Source of the DNA: Bog-473 sp963770645
GTDB taxonomy: Bacteria > Actinomycetota > Acidimicrobiia > Acidimicrobiales > RAAP-2
Assembly: GCA_963770645.1 (NCBI GenBank)
Contig: CAVYQL010000003.1
Span: forward strand, 992,001-1,056,000
DNA: 64,000 bases
Reading direction: 5' to 3'
Part shown: one piece after another, positions 44,901 to 53,846 of the stretch
How the letters are laid out: each line of letters starts with the position of its first letter
Position numbering within the stretch: the first letter of the stretch is position 1
Notes under the pieces: generated by a model
Databases searched by the model: none
Told to the model about the DNA's origin: nothing
What the model saw: the letters and a program-made list of their open reading frames with translations, nothing else
Made by a program: the position numbers and the translations under genes

Positions 44901-45528
44901 GTTTGGTACGCAGCTGATCATGGTGCAACTGGTGCGCGGGACCCTGGGCGCGCTCCTGCCGTTGATTGAGCAGGTCGTCGCCGATAACCCGATCCCCGTC
45001 TTCACCGCTGTCCTGGCTCTGGCCCACGCGGATGCGGATCGCTTCGACGAGGCGCGCAGCATTCTGGACAGCTTCGCGAAGTCGGGCTTCGAGCTCCCGT
45101 TGGACGTGACCTGGTTGACGGCCATGATCGCCTGTGCCGAGACGGCGTCGGCCTGTGGCGACGACCGCTACGCGGGTCCTCTCCTCGAGCAGCTGGCTCC
45201 CTTCTCGGACCAGTGGCTCTGCACCGACGTCTCGGCCTCGGGTCCGGTGAGCCGCACCGTCGCTGATCTGCTGACGATCCTCGGGCGCTATGAGGAAGCG
45301 GAGCGGCATATCGCCGAAGCACGCGCGTCGTGCGAACGAACGGGCGCCACCTTCTTCGGGACACAGGCCGACCTCTCCTGGGGCCGCCTGATGATTATGC
45401 GCGACGCCCATGGCGACCGGGACCGTGGCCGCGAGGTCCTCCAGCGGGTGCGTCAAGTTGGCGCCGCCCACGGTTACGCAACAGTGGAGCGCCGGGCGAA
45501 CGTCCTGCTTCAACGTCTCGGTACTTGA
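41944..45528 (+). CDS. AfsR/SARP-type transcriptional regulator with AAA ATPase and TPR-like region
   Basis: 1194 residues from ATG 41944. OmpR-type winged helix at 1-95 (RYLVLGPLQVLEPGGRPL, PNAIQVHISKLRKLLGG), BTAD domain to about 250 (REHLRGQLMLALYRSGRQAD, AYRQARELLIEDLGIDPSQ), then an AAA ATPase (Walker A MLVAGEAGLGKTTLTAAA, Walker B VVLVLDDLQWADRGSLLLLR) and helical repeats to the end. No C-terminal LuxR HTH. SARP-AAA proteins activate secondary metabolism or surface genes via direct repeats. Candidate target site at 41307-41328. Confidence 0.92.
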   Translation: MRYLVLGPLQVLEPGGRPLPIRGRVDRAILGALLLEPNGTVSRDRLTEAVWGDEPPETAPNAIQVHISKLRKLLGGAGGSNLHTRSPGYALEVRAGELDASEFEGMATAPRSDEPPSEVSVRLTEALRLWRGPVLDGMDVGTFGQSDVSRLEDLRVSVLEWRIDADLALGRHRELTGELESVVQTYPLREHLRGQLMLALYRSGRQADALAAYRQARELLIEDLGIDPSQTLQALELAILEQSAALDLVDRGQPALTGTHQRVPAPDAAAGDIPLPGRLAVPPQVGLIGRTGELQTIALAYKRVAHDGGREVMLVAGEAGLGKTTLTAAAALAAHDDGALVLFGHCEEDLARPYQFFAEALEHYVTHASDEQLAQRIAPNGADLARLLPSVGRKMPGLPATKGTDTDTERYLLFAAVAGVMADLARVQPVVLVLDDLQWADRGSLLLLRHLAAAEQIPRLLILATYRDSELRHADALRDTLGALRRQSGVQRIELCGLNDHEVVSYFEAASGQLLDAQGLDLAHAVYRETDGNPFFVGEVLRHLVESGAIYRDEEGRWVAGATLETTVLPDSVREVVGGRVVRLGKEAERVLALAAVIGREFDLDLLAQAAGAAEDDVLDILEDSAGAALVSEFPDAPGRFQFTHALIQHTLYEDLRPTRRARAHRQVAEALEEVGAASSDAWAGQLARHWVAAIQPTDLAKAIGYSRRAGDAALAALAPADAVRYYTQALDLGSQGQKSDPVLDLDLRVGLGTALRQTGDPSFRNMLLEACRRAATLGDTDRLVAACLANSRGTFSTVSTIDEEKVEVLEAALDRLSHEDVRRALLLATLCSELTVGSSLERRQSLADEALEIAHRLGDDETVIRVINHVLLPLSLPHLLDRSTQRAEEALVRAEAVKDPILLCTAASGRRLLAASAGDIAEMDRCYEIKARLVERLDLPFLTWVHTLQGATRALVDGDPDRGEQLARRALQLGGDAGQPDVATVFGTQLIMVQLVRGTLGALLPLIEQVVADNPIPVFTAVLALAHADADRFDEARSILDSFAKSGFELPLDVTWLTAMIACAETASACGDDRYAGPLLEQLAPFSDQWLCTDVSASGPVSRTVADLLTILGRYEEAERHIAEARASCERTGATFFGTQADLSWGRLMIMRDAHGDRDRGREVLQRVRQVGAAHGYATVERRANVLLQRLGT

Positions 45529-45722
45529 CCCGTGAGGCTCCGTGGGCGTGCGGCTGAAGGCGGCTCAGAGACGGTAGATGCGAGCCGACGTCTCAGCGAG
45601 AAGCAGGTCGCGCGTCACCGCGTGGAGGCCGGTCAACGCATCCGGCGCTCAAGTCGACTGCGAGCAACTGCGACGCAAGCGATTCACATCGGGATGGACA
45701 GTATTGAGTTGGTGCGGCTTTC

Positions 45723-46112
45723 CTAGCCGACAAAGGTCTTGAGGTCCTTCACGAGCTTGTCTTCGATCTCGACGTTCCAGGCGGTCTCGCCAACGTCCAC
45801 AACGAGGAACAGCTCCGAGACAAGCAGCGTTTCGATGGCGGCCACGCCAAGGTGCTCGATCCACTTGCCGATACCGATGTGAACCGTCAGGTCGTCCGCG
45901 CTCCCCGTGATCGTGATGGTCAGCGCACGGTCTGCGTCGACGACCCCGCGCAGGAAGCCGCCCTTCTTGGCCTGGATCACTACGCCCTGCTCGCTCGCTG
46001 AGGAGGTCTGAACCGTAAACCCGTCGGACTTCAAGTACTCCTCGATGTGGGATTGCACAGCTTTCGGATCCTTGCCCTTGCCTTGGAACCGCTCCACCTT
46101 GTCGCCGATCAT
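45723..46112 (-). CDS. Unknown 129-residue soluble protein
   Basis: ATG 46112, GAGGGAGAAAACGTC upstream. Not recognised. N-terminus VERFQGKGKDPKAVQSHIEE (helical), then alternating strands TVQTSSASEQGVVIQAKKGG, RALTITITGSADDLTVHIG, IGKWIEHLGVAAIETLLVSE and NVEIEDKLVKDLKTFVG. Alternating hydrophobic strands and a long hydrophobic helix in the middle suggest a lipid-binding or membrane-associated fold. No signal peptide. Followed leftwards by nothing for 190 nt. Confidence 0.75.
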   Translation of the reverse strand: MIGDKVERFQGKGKDPKAVQSHIEEYLKSDGFTVQTSSASEQGVVIQAKKGGFLRGVVDADRALTITITGSADDLTVHIGIGKWIEHLGVAAIETLLVSELFLVVDVGETAWNVEIEDKLVKDLKTFVG

Positions 46113-46139
46113 GACGTTTTCTCCCTCGTCTTCGTGTGC

Positions 46140-46436
46140 TCAGTGACTCTTGCCTGGAGGTGGGTCGGTGCCCGGGATGCCGCCGTCTATCACGTGTTCG
46201 GTCCATTCAGACCCCGACCAGTACCGCTGCTGATGTCGGCCCGAAGGGTCGGTCAGCCAACCCGGAGCGATCCCCGTGAAGGTGACTTTGCCGGGCGGAT
46301 CGTCGTCAAGATCAGATGGATTACTTGTAGAAGTGGCGCCGGTGAACGAACTCGCGGAAGGTGAGCTACTTGGCCGACCCCGGCGGCGGCGCTGAGTGGA
46401 GAGCATCCGCACTGCGAAGAGACCGAAGAAGACCAC
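46140..46436 (-). CDS. Small DUF2510 membrane protein
   Basis: 98 residues from GTG 46436 (only start in an open stretch that begins at a TAG 45 nt upstream). N-terminal membrane helix VVFFGLFAVRML, basic RRRRGR, Ser/Thr-rich linker, and a C-terminal DUF2510 (APGWLTDPSGRHQQRYWSGS, EWTEHV). The membrane helix is short unless translation begins at a non-standard codon upstream (SSIALVVFFGL). Runs leftwards towards the unknown gene at 45723-46112, 27 nt away, so the two may be co-transcribed. Confidence 0.65.
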   Translation of the reverse strand: MVFFGLFAVRMLSTQRRRRGRPSSSPSASSFTGATSTSNPSDLDDDPPGKVTFTGIAPGWLTDPSGRHQQRYWSGSEWTEHVIDGGIPGTDPPPGKSH

Positions 46437-46568
46437 CAGGGCGATCGAGGAACCGTGACCGTAGAACGTGTCTACAGCCTAGCTTTTGGGCGCCGGGTCG
46501 CCGCAGTCGCCTCCGGAGTAGGGCCGGCGGGTGCCAAACCGGGAGCGGTAGTCGGTAGTGTCGAAGAC

Positions 46569-46787
46569 ATGACCGAGGCAGAGACATCTTCTGGAACACT
46601 CTGGCGCTACCAATTCTCCCAACCGGATGAGACCGTCGTAGAGACCGGTGAGTTCGGCGGTGACGACACCGCTGAAGCAAGGGCTCGCGAGCTGTCAACG
46701 TCGAAAGCAAGCCCCATCGTGGTGAAGCGACACAGCGCACACGTTGACTCCTGGGTGTATGTGACCGAGGTCGACGAGCGGCCGTGA
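46569..46787 (+). CDS. Unknown 72-residue acidic protein
   Basis: ATG 46569 (MTEAETSSGTLWRYQFSQPD). Not recognised. Contains TVVETGEFGGDDTAEARARE and SPIVVKRHSAHVDSWVYVTE, compatible with a small alpha/beta fold. Longer starts (46455) overlap the DUF2510 gene's 5' region and read poorly. Codon use resembles neighbours. Confidence 0.6.
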   Translation: MTEAETSSGTLWRYQFSQPDETVVETGEFGGDDTAEARARELSTSKASPIVVKRHSAHVDSWVYVTEVDERP

Positions 46788-46967
46788 TGCGGTCGCCGGT
46801 CTCGATCTGACCGATGTCGCGGTCCCTACCCCCTCAGAAATGTGACGACTCTGTGACGCGCCCACAACGCGAAGTGCGGCCATTCCTGATTCCGACTTAC
46901 AATTGGTGCGCGAACGGTTGGCTGACTCTGGGGGCGGGCTGACTCAAACTTCATAGGAGGTGTCACG

Positions 46968-47816
46968 ATGGTGCCCACGGTCGCACGCAGAGTGCTGTCC
47001 GTGATCGCGCCTCTGGGCCTGTGTTGCCTCTTGGGGTTCGAGACGGTGCCGACGAGCGGTCCACTCGCGGGTGCAGCGGTCGTCGCCGCTGCCCCGGCCC
47101 CCTGCGTCAGTACGACCACCACTCCGATCGATCTTCCCGGTGATCCGGCCGTAAGCGTCGCCACCACGTGTCAGAGTAGCGACGACGACATCACCGGCGG
47201 AGAGCAACTCCCGCCGGCGTCCTTCGCGAAGCCGACGACCCGGGGCGACCTGCTCGTCGCCGCGGTGCTCTGTGGGGTCCTGAACGGCGGAATGGCGGTC
47301 CCGAAGCTGACCTCCCCGTCCGGCTGGGAAAGCGCGAAGAAGCACACCGGCGGGATCGACGGCGGGCTCGAGGTAGGCATCTACTACCGGGCGGATAATC
47401 CGGGTGGCCTTACTTCTGTCACGTTGGGAAAGGTCCCGCAAGGCAACGACGATGTCTCGTGCACCACCTTCACGTGGGAGATCACGGGCACCGGCGAGAG
47501 CTCCTCGGTCGACGCGACCGGCGTCGCCAGTGTCGTCGGCGGGACGTCGATCACCGTTGCCACGTCCGCGGCCACGCGTGACGGCCACGATCTCGTTCTG
47601 GTCGCTGAGACAGACGGCAGCGAATACCCACCCAATCAGTACCAGGTGTCGCATCACTTCGAGTTGGTCTCGGTCTGGGGCAACGGAGAGGAGTACCAGC
47701 CGGGCACGTTCTCCGCGTTGGTGACCGACAAGACGCGTGTGCAGAAGACCACGGTCTCGCAGGCTTCGGCCCAATGGTTGGACAGCACCGCTGTCATCGT
47801 CGCTTTGACGTTCTAG
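46968..47816 (+). CDS. Secreted protein of unknown function
   Basis: 282 residues from ATG 46968, strong ribosome site AGGAGGTGTCACG. Signal peptide RRVLSVIAPLGLCCLLGFET with possible cleavage near AGAAVVAAAPA. The mature part is beta-rich: GDLLVAAVLCGVLNGGMAVP, LTSPSGWESAKKHTG, GLEVGIYYRADNPGGLTSVT, TFTWEITGTGESSSVDATGV, ATRDGHDLVLVAET. The pattern resembles exported single-sandwich proteins, but no named family fits. Followed by the Rpf-like gene in the same direction after 225 nt. Confidence 0.8.
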   Translation: MVPTVARRVLSVIAPLGLCCLLGFETVPTSGPLAGAAVVAAAPAPCVSTTTTPIDLPGDPAVSVATTCQSSDDDITGGEQLPPASFAKPTTRGDLLVAAVLCGVLNGGMAVPKLTSPSGWESAKKHTGGIDGGLEVGIYYRADNPGGLTSVTLGKVPQGNDDVSCTTFTWEITGTGESSSVDATGVASVVGGTSITVATSAATRDGHDLVLVAETDGSEYPPNQYQVSHHFELVSVWGNGEEYQPGTFSALVTDKTRVQKTTVSQASAQWLDSTAVIVALTF

Positions 47817-48041
47817 ATCACTCGCTCCTCCGTCATCTGGCGGCTCGGCTACCCGGACGGCTGCGGCGTCGACGTCCCGGCCGACAGCAGCGGTTGCTCA
47901 ATTGGGTCGGACATGGATCACCATCGGGGTCGTCCGAGCAAAAAGAGCCCCCCATTCTGGGGCCGCCAGGCACGGTTTCGATGTGTCCGCTAGGACCCGG
48001 GTTGCACTGCCCATGCAGGAGCGACTAGACGTTCTTCAATC

Positions 48042-49139
48042 GTGATCGGCGTCGATAAGGACCCGACGACGAAGCCAGGTCTCCGACGCCGAGTACGCAG
48101 ACTCGCTGGAATTGGGGCGGGGATGGTGGGCCTGACTCTCGTAACCGCGACCACCGCAACGGTCGTCGTGCCTCCGGGACCCGTCGCGGCCGACCAAGTT
48201 TCCGACCTCAAAGCGCAGGCGGCTCAGATCGCCCAGGATCTCGTCCTCGAGCAGCTCCAGATCGGCACGTACCAACAGCAGTACGGCGTGGATATCACCA
48301 AGGTCCAACGAGATGAGGCGGAGATCGCATCGAGCGAGGATCGGATCCAAGCCGACATCGGCCGGGTGAGTCGAGATCGCAGTCGGCTCCAGACGGAAGC
48401 GGTTTCGGCCTACGTCAACTCGGGCTCGCAGTCCGACGGAAACCTGTCCTTGTTCGGCGGGGACCCGGACAAAGCGGTTGTGAGAGCGGAGTACGAAGAA
48501 GTGGCAAGCGGTGATATCACCCTTACCATTGACGCGCTTCAGATCGATCAGAACGGATTGCGGTCCGAACGGGCCGCCCTTGAGCAACAAGAGGCGCAGG
48601 ACCAAGCGACCACCAACCAGGAAGCGACGCTGACCAATGCCGCACACCAGACCGAGGTAGAACTCGAGTCGAAGCAGTCCGAGGTCACGGGCCAGCTGGC
48701 CGTGGTGGTGGCCCAGCAGCAGGCGGCACAGGCCGCGGCCGCCGCCGCAGCGGTCCGGGCGGCACAGGCCGCGGCGAGCCGGGCGGCGAACGCGACCACG
48801 ACCACGACGCAGCCTTCGGCTTCCGCCGCCTCCACCGCGGTACAGGTGATCGCCGTCAGCACGTCGTCCGGCGACCCGTCGCTGCCGCCCTTCCTCCAGT
48901 GCGTCCTGCAGGCCGAGTCAAGCGGTAACTACGACGCGGTCTCTCCGGGGGGCACGTACATGGGCGGTTTCCAGTTCAGTCAGGCGACATGGAACGAAGC
49001 GGCCCAGCTGGCCGGCATGCCCCAGCTCATCAACGTCCCCCCGAACGAGGCGACGCCGGCCGAGCAGGACGACCTCGCCATCGCGCTCTACGACGCCGAC
49101 GGCGAGCAGCCGTGGAACGACTCCTGTCGTAACACCTGA
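48042..49139 (+). CDS. Rpf/transglycosylase-like secreted protein with coiled coil
   Basis: 365 residues from GTG 48042. Signal/anchor LAGIGAGMVGLTLVTATTAT, then a long coiled coil (residues about 50-235, KAQAAQIAQDLVLEQLQIGT ... SELESKQSEVTG, Ala-rich end), a Thr/Ser linker, and a C-terminal lysozyme-like domain: FLQCVLQAESSGNYDAVSPG (catalytic Glu in QAESSGNY), GTYMGGFQFSQATWNEAAQL, EQDDLAIALYDADGEQPWND. Matches resuscitation-promoting factor or transglycosylase domains that cleave peptidoglycan. The coiled coil resembles PcsB/RipA-type regulators. Confidence 0.87.
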   Translation: MIGVDKDPTTKPGLRRRVRRLAGIGAGMVGLTLVTATTATVVVPPGPVAADQVSDLKAQAAQIAQDLVLEQLQIGTYQQQYGVDITKVQRDEAEIASSEDRIQADIGRVSRDRSRLQTEAVSAYVNSGSQSDGNLSLFGGDPDKAVVRAEYEEVASGDITLTIDALQIDQNGLRSERAALEQQEAQDQATTNQEATLTNAAHQTEVELESKQSEVTGQLAVVVAQQQAAQAAAAAAAVRAAQAAASRAANATTTTTQPSASAASTAVQVIAVSTSSGDPSLPPFLQCVLQAESSGNYDAVSPGGTYMGGFQFSQATWNEAAQLAGMPQLINVPPNEATPAEQDDLAIALYDADGEQPWNDSCRNT

Positions 49140-49150
49140 CCAACGGCCTC

Positions 49151-49186
49151 GTGGGCGGTGCTCAGTCTCAGTGAGGAGCCGTCCAC
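49151..49186. terminator. Imperfect hairpin between convergent genes
   Basis: GTGGGCGGTGCTCA (49151-49164) faces TGAGGAGCCGTCCAC (49172-49186) with a few mismatches and an 8-nt loop. Sits exactly between stop codons of convergent genes. No U-tract. Confidence 0.4.
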
Positions 49187-49187
49187 G

Positions 49188-50021
49188 TCACGAGAGCTCG
49201 CGCAAGGCGATGGCCAGGGGTTCGAGTACTCGGGGATCGAGGGGCGGTCGGAGGTAGACAATCCCCAGCTCGGCGCCGACCCCGGCCAATGCGGCGGCCT
49301 GTTCGGCGGTGGCCTTCGGGTCGCCGGTGAATATGACGTGGCTGGAGAGCAGGATCTCCTTCGGTTCGCGGCCGATGTCCTCGCAGTGCGCGTGCAGGAC
49401 GTCGCGCTTGTGGGCGAACTCCTCCGGTGTGCCACCGACGAAGTTCCAGTGCTGCGCGAATCGGGCTGCAGTGCGCAGCGTCCTTTTCTCACCGCTGCCG
49501 CCGATGCAGATGGGCGGGTGGGGTCGCTGGACGGGCTTGGGCTCGTTGCGGGCATCGGTGAGCTGGTAGTACTCGCCCCCAAAGGTCGTCGTCTCCTGCG
49601 TGAGCAGCCCGACGATCACCTCGCAAGCCTCCTCGAAGCGGTCGCTGCGCTGGGCCGGCGTGCCCAACTCGATCCCGTAGGCCCCCGACTCCTCCTCGTT
49701 CCACCCGGCCCCGATCCCGAGCTCGAGTCGCCCACCGGACACGATGTCGAGGGTGGACGCCATGTTGGCGAGAATCGCCGGGTGGCGATAGTGGATACCG
49801 GTGACCAGCGTCCCCATTCGCAGGCGAGTCGTCGCCTGCGCCAGCGCGGTAAGGGTGATCCAGCCCTCCATACAAGGTCCGCTGCTGTCGGAGAAGATCG
49901 GGTAGAAGTGGTCGAAGGTCCAACCCGACTCGAACAGCTCGATGTCGTCCGCCGCCTTCCATACGGCGAGCATGTCGGTCCAGGTCGTGTCCTGCGGCGA
50001 GGTCTTGAAGGCGAAGCGCAT
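49188..50021 (-). CDS. LLM-class F420-dependent oxidoreductase
   Basis: 277 residues from ATG 50021. Luciferase-like barrel: TSPQDTTWTDMLAVWKAADD, FESGWTFDHFYPIF, TTRLRMGTLVTGIHYRHPAI, VSGGRLELGIGAGWNEEES, RPHPPICIGGSGEKRTLRTA. Same family style as the 5468 gene but intact. Last gene of the leftward ABC transporter operon (40 nt after the binding protein gene), so it may act on the imported compound. Confidence 0.9.
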   Translation of the reverse strand: MRFAFKTSPQDTTWTDMLAVWKAADDIELFESGWTFDHFYPIFSDSSGPCMEGWITLTALAQATTRLRMGTLVTGIHYRHPAILANMASTLDIVSGGRLELGIGAGWNEEESGAYGIELGTPAQRSDRFEEACEVIVGLLTQETTTFGGEYYQLTDARNEPKPVQRPHPPICIGGSGEKRTLRTAARFAQHWNFVGGTPEEFAHKRDVLHAHCEDIGREPKEILLSSHVIFTGDPKATAEQAAALAGVGAELGIVYLRPPLDPRVLEPLAIALRELS

Positions 50022-50060
50022 GGCCCACGTTACGTCGGGCCGACGGGCGACTCCGCGGTG

Positions 50061-51662
50061 TCAGCCTTTGACGGTCACCCCCGCCAGGTCGTCGGGCGCG
50101 CACGTGTTGAGCGGTGCCTGGACGTTGCCACCCACGGTCGACTTGTTCCATGCCACGAGCTGAGGAAGGAAGGCGATCGGCACTTCCAGCGCTTGATCGA
50201 CGTCCACCTTGTTCCCCTCTCGACCGAGGGCGTCGATGGTGGCCAAGTTGGTGGAGTCGTCAGCCTGCTGGAGAATGGAATTGACGGTGGGGTTGACCGC
50301 GTTGAGCTGCACTGCCGCGTAATCGTTCGACGCGAACTGGCCGAGCAACAACGGCGGATAAGGATTGTCGGTGTTCTCAGCAGCCAGGGCATTGCCCTGC
50401 TTTTGCACGAGGAACGCGGTGTAGAGATCACTCCCGAGCTCTCGCTGGACGCTTGTCTGTATCCCGACGGCACCGAGATCGGCCTGCACGAGCGCAGCCA
50501 GACGCTCTTCGATGGAAATGCCACCGCCTGGAATGAGCAAGGTGAAGCCGAACCCATGGGGGTAGCCGGCTTGGGCCAGCAGCTCCTTGGCCTTGGCCGG
50601 GTCGTAGTGATTGGAGCCGACCAGACCGGCGACGTAGACCGGGGAGAAGGGCGGGAACGGCTGGGTGGCGACCAGACCCCTGCCGTCGAGCACGATCTGA
50701 TTGATCTGCTGGCGGTTGATGGCCAAGTTGATGGCCTGGCGTACTTTGGTGTCGAGCAGCGGGCCGGCGTACCGGAAGGTGATTTGGAGATAGTCCGTGG
50801 AAGGACGGGACGCGACACCGATCCCGAAATTGCCGGCCACCGCGGTGTAGGAATCGGGCTGTAGCCGCACGAGGTCGACGGAACCGGAGCGCAGTGCCAG
50901 GACGGAAGGAGGGCCGGCACCTACCTGGAGGAAGTTGACGCCACCGAGGCGATACGCTGATGCGTCGTAGTAGCCGCTATTGCGCTTCAGGTCGAGGCTG
51001 CTGTCCTCGCGATAGGAGACGAACTGGAAGGGCCCTGCTCCGACCGGGTTCGTGAAGGACGAACTGAGCGTGGAAGGGGCAGGGATCTCACCCGAGCTCT
51101 GGGTCAAGGCGTAGGTGAGGCGTACGCCGCTGTTGTCGATCAGGTTGATACGGAGCGAGGTCGGACTCAAGACGTCGATGCTCGAGATGGCGTGGAGCTC
51201 GGTGAACATGGTGTTCGACTTGTTGTGCAAGAGCCCCGCCTTGACGGCGTTGGCGTCATAGGGCTCGCCGTTGGAGAAGGTGAGGCCTGGGCGCAAGTTG
51301 AGAGTCAGGCTGTCTGGGCCCAGGGCCCAGGATTGGGCGAGGCCCGGCTGGACCTGGTCCTGCGCGTTGCGGGTGAGCAGGAATCCGTAGATCTGGGCAG
51401 TGACGATGGAGTCGCACTCGCTCTGGCTCTTGGCCGGGTCGAAGGTGTTCGTGAACTCCGAGGAGAAGTCATAGCCGACGTTGAGCGTCCCGCCATGACT
51501 GCCCGACGTGGAGGCACCTGACGGACCCGCTCCCCACGCGGCCACTGCCACCGCTATCCCCGACATCACAGCGCCGACGGCAGCCACACGGCCAAAGTTC
51601 TTCAGACGCCGTCGACGCTCATGCCGCACCCAGCCGCGCGCTCGTCCGATGCTTGTTGACAT
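50061..51662 (-). CDS. Oligopeptide-type ABC transporter substrate-binding protein
   Basis: 533 residues from ATG 51662. N-terminus ERRRRLKNFGRVAAVGAVMS followed by GIAVAVAAWGAGPSGAS, a signal peptide with a twin-arginine-like start and no lipobox Cys. Family 5 solute-binding fold: GGTLNVGYDFSSEFTNTFDP, LTLNLRPGLTFSNGEPYDAN, NPVGAGPFQFVSYREDSSL, VRQAINLAINRQQINQIVLD, GFGFTLLIPGGGISIEE. Binds peptides, nickel or sugars in relatives; specificity unknown. Absence of a lipid anchor suggests another retention mode. Confidence 0.88.
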   Translation of the reverse strand: MSTSIGRARGWVRHERRRRLKNFGRVAAVGAVMSGIAVAVAAWGAGPSGASTSGSHGGTLNVGYDFSSEFTNTFDPAKSQSECDSIVTAQIYGFLLTRNAQDQVQPGLAQSWALGPDSLTLNLRPGLTFSNGEPYDANAVKAGLLHNKSNTMFTELHAISSIDVLSPTSLRINLIDNSGVRLTYALTQSSGEIPAPSTLSSSFTNPVGAGPFQFVSYREDSSLDLKRNSGYYDASAYRLGGVNFLQVGAGPPSVLALRSGSVDLVRLQPDSYTAVAGNFGIGVASRPSTDYLQITFRYAGPLLDTKVRQAINLAINRQQINQIVLDGRGLVATQPFPPFSPVYVAGLVGSNHYDPAKAKELLAQAGYPHGFGFTLLIPGGGISIEERLAALVQADLGAVGIQTSVQRELGSDLYTAFLVQKQGNALAAENTDNPYPPLLLGQFASNDYAAVQLNAVNPTVNSILQQADDSTNLATIDALGREGNKVDVDQALEVPIAFLPQLVAWNKSTVGGNVQAPLNTCAPDDLAGVTVKG

Positions 51663-51683
51663 GGGCGATGAGGATACAGAAGG

Positions 51684-53846
51684 TCAGGGAGCGGAGCGGC
51701 CAGGCGCCAGGGCAGCCGTTGGTCGCTGCGCCAACCGGACCGATTGCCCGCCGAGCACCGGTCCGTGACGATGGAGATGGCACGTGACGGTTGTGCCAGC
51801 CGGTGTGGTGAGCGCCGCCGGTTCTTCATGCATGCAGATGTCCATGACGTATGGGCATCGAGTGTGAAAACGGCAGCCGGCAGGCGGGTCGATGGGGCTC
51901 GGCAAGTCGCCTTTGAGCACGATCCGTCCGGCCGCGCCACCTGCGCCGGGAACGGGCAGGGGGATGGCCGACAGCAGCGCCTCCGTGTAGGGATGCGTCG
52001 GACGCTCGTAGATCTCGTCGGCCGGCCCGACCTCGACGATTTGACCGAGGTACATCACGGCGATCCGGTGGCTGATGCGCCGGACGATGGACAGGTCGTG
52101 AGAAACGAAGAGGTAGGCAAGACCGAGCTCCGCCTGCAGGTCGGCCAGGAGGTTGATGACCTGCGACTGTGTGGAGACGTCGAGTGAGCTGATCGGCTCG
52201 TCGCACACCACGAGGCTCGGACGCAACGCAAGCGCGCGAGCAATGGCGATCCTCTGGCGTTGCCCTCCCGAGAATTCGTGCGGGTAGCGACGAGCCATCT
52301 CAGGGTCGAGGCCCACTTGGTCCAGCAGCTCGCGCACCCGGTTCCGGCGTTCGTCGCTCGAGAGGTCCTCGTGGACCACCAAGGGCTCGCCGACGATGTC
52401 GCCAATCGACGCCCTCGGGTTCAATGACGAATAGGGATCCTGAAAGACCATTTGTATGGTCCGCCGAGTTTTGCGCAGCGCGGCAGAGCGAAGCGACGTG
52501 AGGTCTTCGCCCGCTAACCAGATAGATCCCGACGACGGCGCGATCAGACGGACGATCAGGCGCGCGACCGTCGATTTTCCAGAGCCGCTCTCCCCGACCA
52601 GCCCCAGGGTCTCCCCCGCGCCGATGGTCAGGTCGATGCCATCGACCGCTTTGATCTTTCCGATCTCGCGTCGGAGCACGCTGCTGTGTACCGGAAAGTG
52701 CTTGGCCAGGTTGGACACTCGCAAGAGGTCGCCGGCACCGGCGGCCGCCTCTGCTCCGGCTCTGCCCCCTTCAGCATGAGATGACGGGTGGGTCCCTCCC
52801 ACGGAGAAGGTGAGGTCAAGCTCGTCCTGGCGGACGCAGCGGACCAGCGGCTCCGCCGAGCCACCTGGCGAGTCGGTCACCAGTCCCTGCACCACCCACG
52901 GCTGTCCGTGCCCGGGGCGCTCGAGCGCCACCGGCGCCTCGGCGCACCGGAGCTCGGCGTAGGCGCACCGGGGATGGAAACGACACCCCGAGGGGAAGGC
53001 TTCGGGGCGGGGGACTTCGCCGGGGATCGCTCGAAGTCGCTCCCGGGGGTCGCCCACTTGCGGCATGGCATCGAGCAGGCCTCTGGCGTACGGATGGCGG
53101 GGTCGCGCGAAGAAGTCTGCTGCGACCGCTTGCTCCACCACCTGCCCGGCGTAGAGCACGACCACGCGGTCACAGGCGTTCGCCACCACCCCCAGGTCGT
53201 GCGTCACGAAGAGCATGGCCATGCCGAACTCGGCCTGCAGGCGCCGCAGCAGATCCAAAACCTGCGCTTGGACGGTCACATCGAGTGCCGTCGTCGGTTC
53301 GTCGGCGATCAACAAAGCGGGCTGGCATGCCACCGCCATGGCGATCATCGCCCGCTGGCGCATCCCCCCCGAGAAGGTGTGGGGGTAGTCCTTGACCCGA
53401 CGTTCGGCATCGGGCACCCCGACCAGCTCGAGCAGTTCAACCGCCTGCGCCAGCGCCTGGCGACGACGCAGCCTGCGGTGCACCCGCAAGGACTCGGCGA
53501 TCTGATTGCCCACTGAGAAGGCAGGATTGAGGCTCGTCATCGGCTCCTGGAACACCATCGACATGTCGCGACCCCGGACCTGACGACGCTCCGCGGGGGT
53601 GAGCTGCTGCAGATCCGTGCCGTCGAGGCGCACGGTGCCCTCGGCGATACGAGCGGCACGCCGCGGCAAGAGTCCCATCGCCGCCAGAGATGTCACCGTC
53701 TTACCCGATCCGCTCTCGCCCACCAGGCCGACCGTTTCCCCCGGCTGAATCTCGAAGCTGACATCGTCCACCACCCGCAACCAGTCCGGATGGCCGCGGA
53801 ACTCCACGGACAGACCCTCGACGGCCAGGACGGGTTGGGTGGTCAT
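51684..53846 (-). CDS. Fused double ATPase of oligopeptide ABC transporter (DppD-DppF type)
   Basis: 720 residues, ATG 53846 overlapping the permease stop (ATGA). Two complete ABC domains in one chain. First: Walker A VGESGSGKTVTSLAAMG, signature HTFSGGMRQRAMIAMA, Walker B LLIADEPTTALD, and a C-terminal HPY-type Cys region (GCRFHPRCAYAELRC). Second: GESGSGKSTVARLI, FSGGQRQRIAIARALA, LVVCDEPISSLD, with GCRFHTRCPYVMDIC. Both ATP sites look intact. A DppD/F fusion is common in actinobacteria. Drives the permease pair upstream. Confidence 0.92.
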   Translation of the reverse strand: MTTQPVLAVEGLSVEFRGHPDWLRVVDDVSFEIQPGETVGLVGESGSGKTVTSLAAMGLLPRRAARIAEGTVRLDGTDLQQLTPAERRQVRGRDMSMVFQEPMTSLNPAFSVGNQIAESLRVHRRLRRRQALAQAVELLELVGVPDAERRVKDYPHTFSGGMRQRAMIAMAVACQPALLIADEPTTALDVTVQAQVLDLLRRLQAEFGMAMLFVTHDLGVVANACDRVVVLYAGQVVEQAVAADFFARPRHPYARGLLDAMPQVGDPRERLRAIPGEVPRPEAFPSGCRFHPRCAYAELRCAEAPVALERPGHGQPWVVQGLVTDSPGGSAEPLVRCVRQDELDLTFSVGGTHPSSHAEGGRAGAEAAAGAGDLLRVSNLAKHFPVHSSVLRREIGKIKAVDGIDLTIGAGETLGLVGESGSGKSTVARLIVRLIAPSSGSIWLAGEDLTSLRSAALRKTRRTIQMVFQDPYSSLNPRASIGDIVGEPLVVHEDLSSDERRNRVRELLDQVGLDPEMARRYPHEFSGGQRQRIAIARALALRPSLVVCDEPISSLDVSTQSQVINLLADLQAELGLAYLFVSHDLSIVRRISHRIAVMYLGQIVEVGPADEIYERPTHPYTEALLSAIPLPVPGAGGAAGRIVLKGDLPSPIDPPAGCRFHTRCPYVMDICMHEEPAALTTPAGTTVTCHLHRHGPVLGGQSVRLAQRPTAALAPGRSAP

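Noticed and set aside
47817..48041. Possible ydaO-type (c-di-AMP) riboswitch before the Rpf-like gene
   Set aside because: Such switches precede Rpf genes in other actinobacteria, but I could not find the conserved core motifs here.
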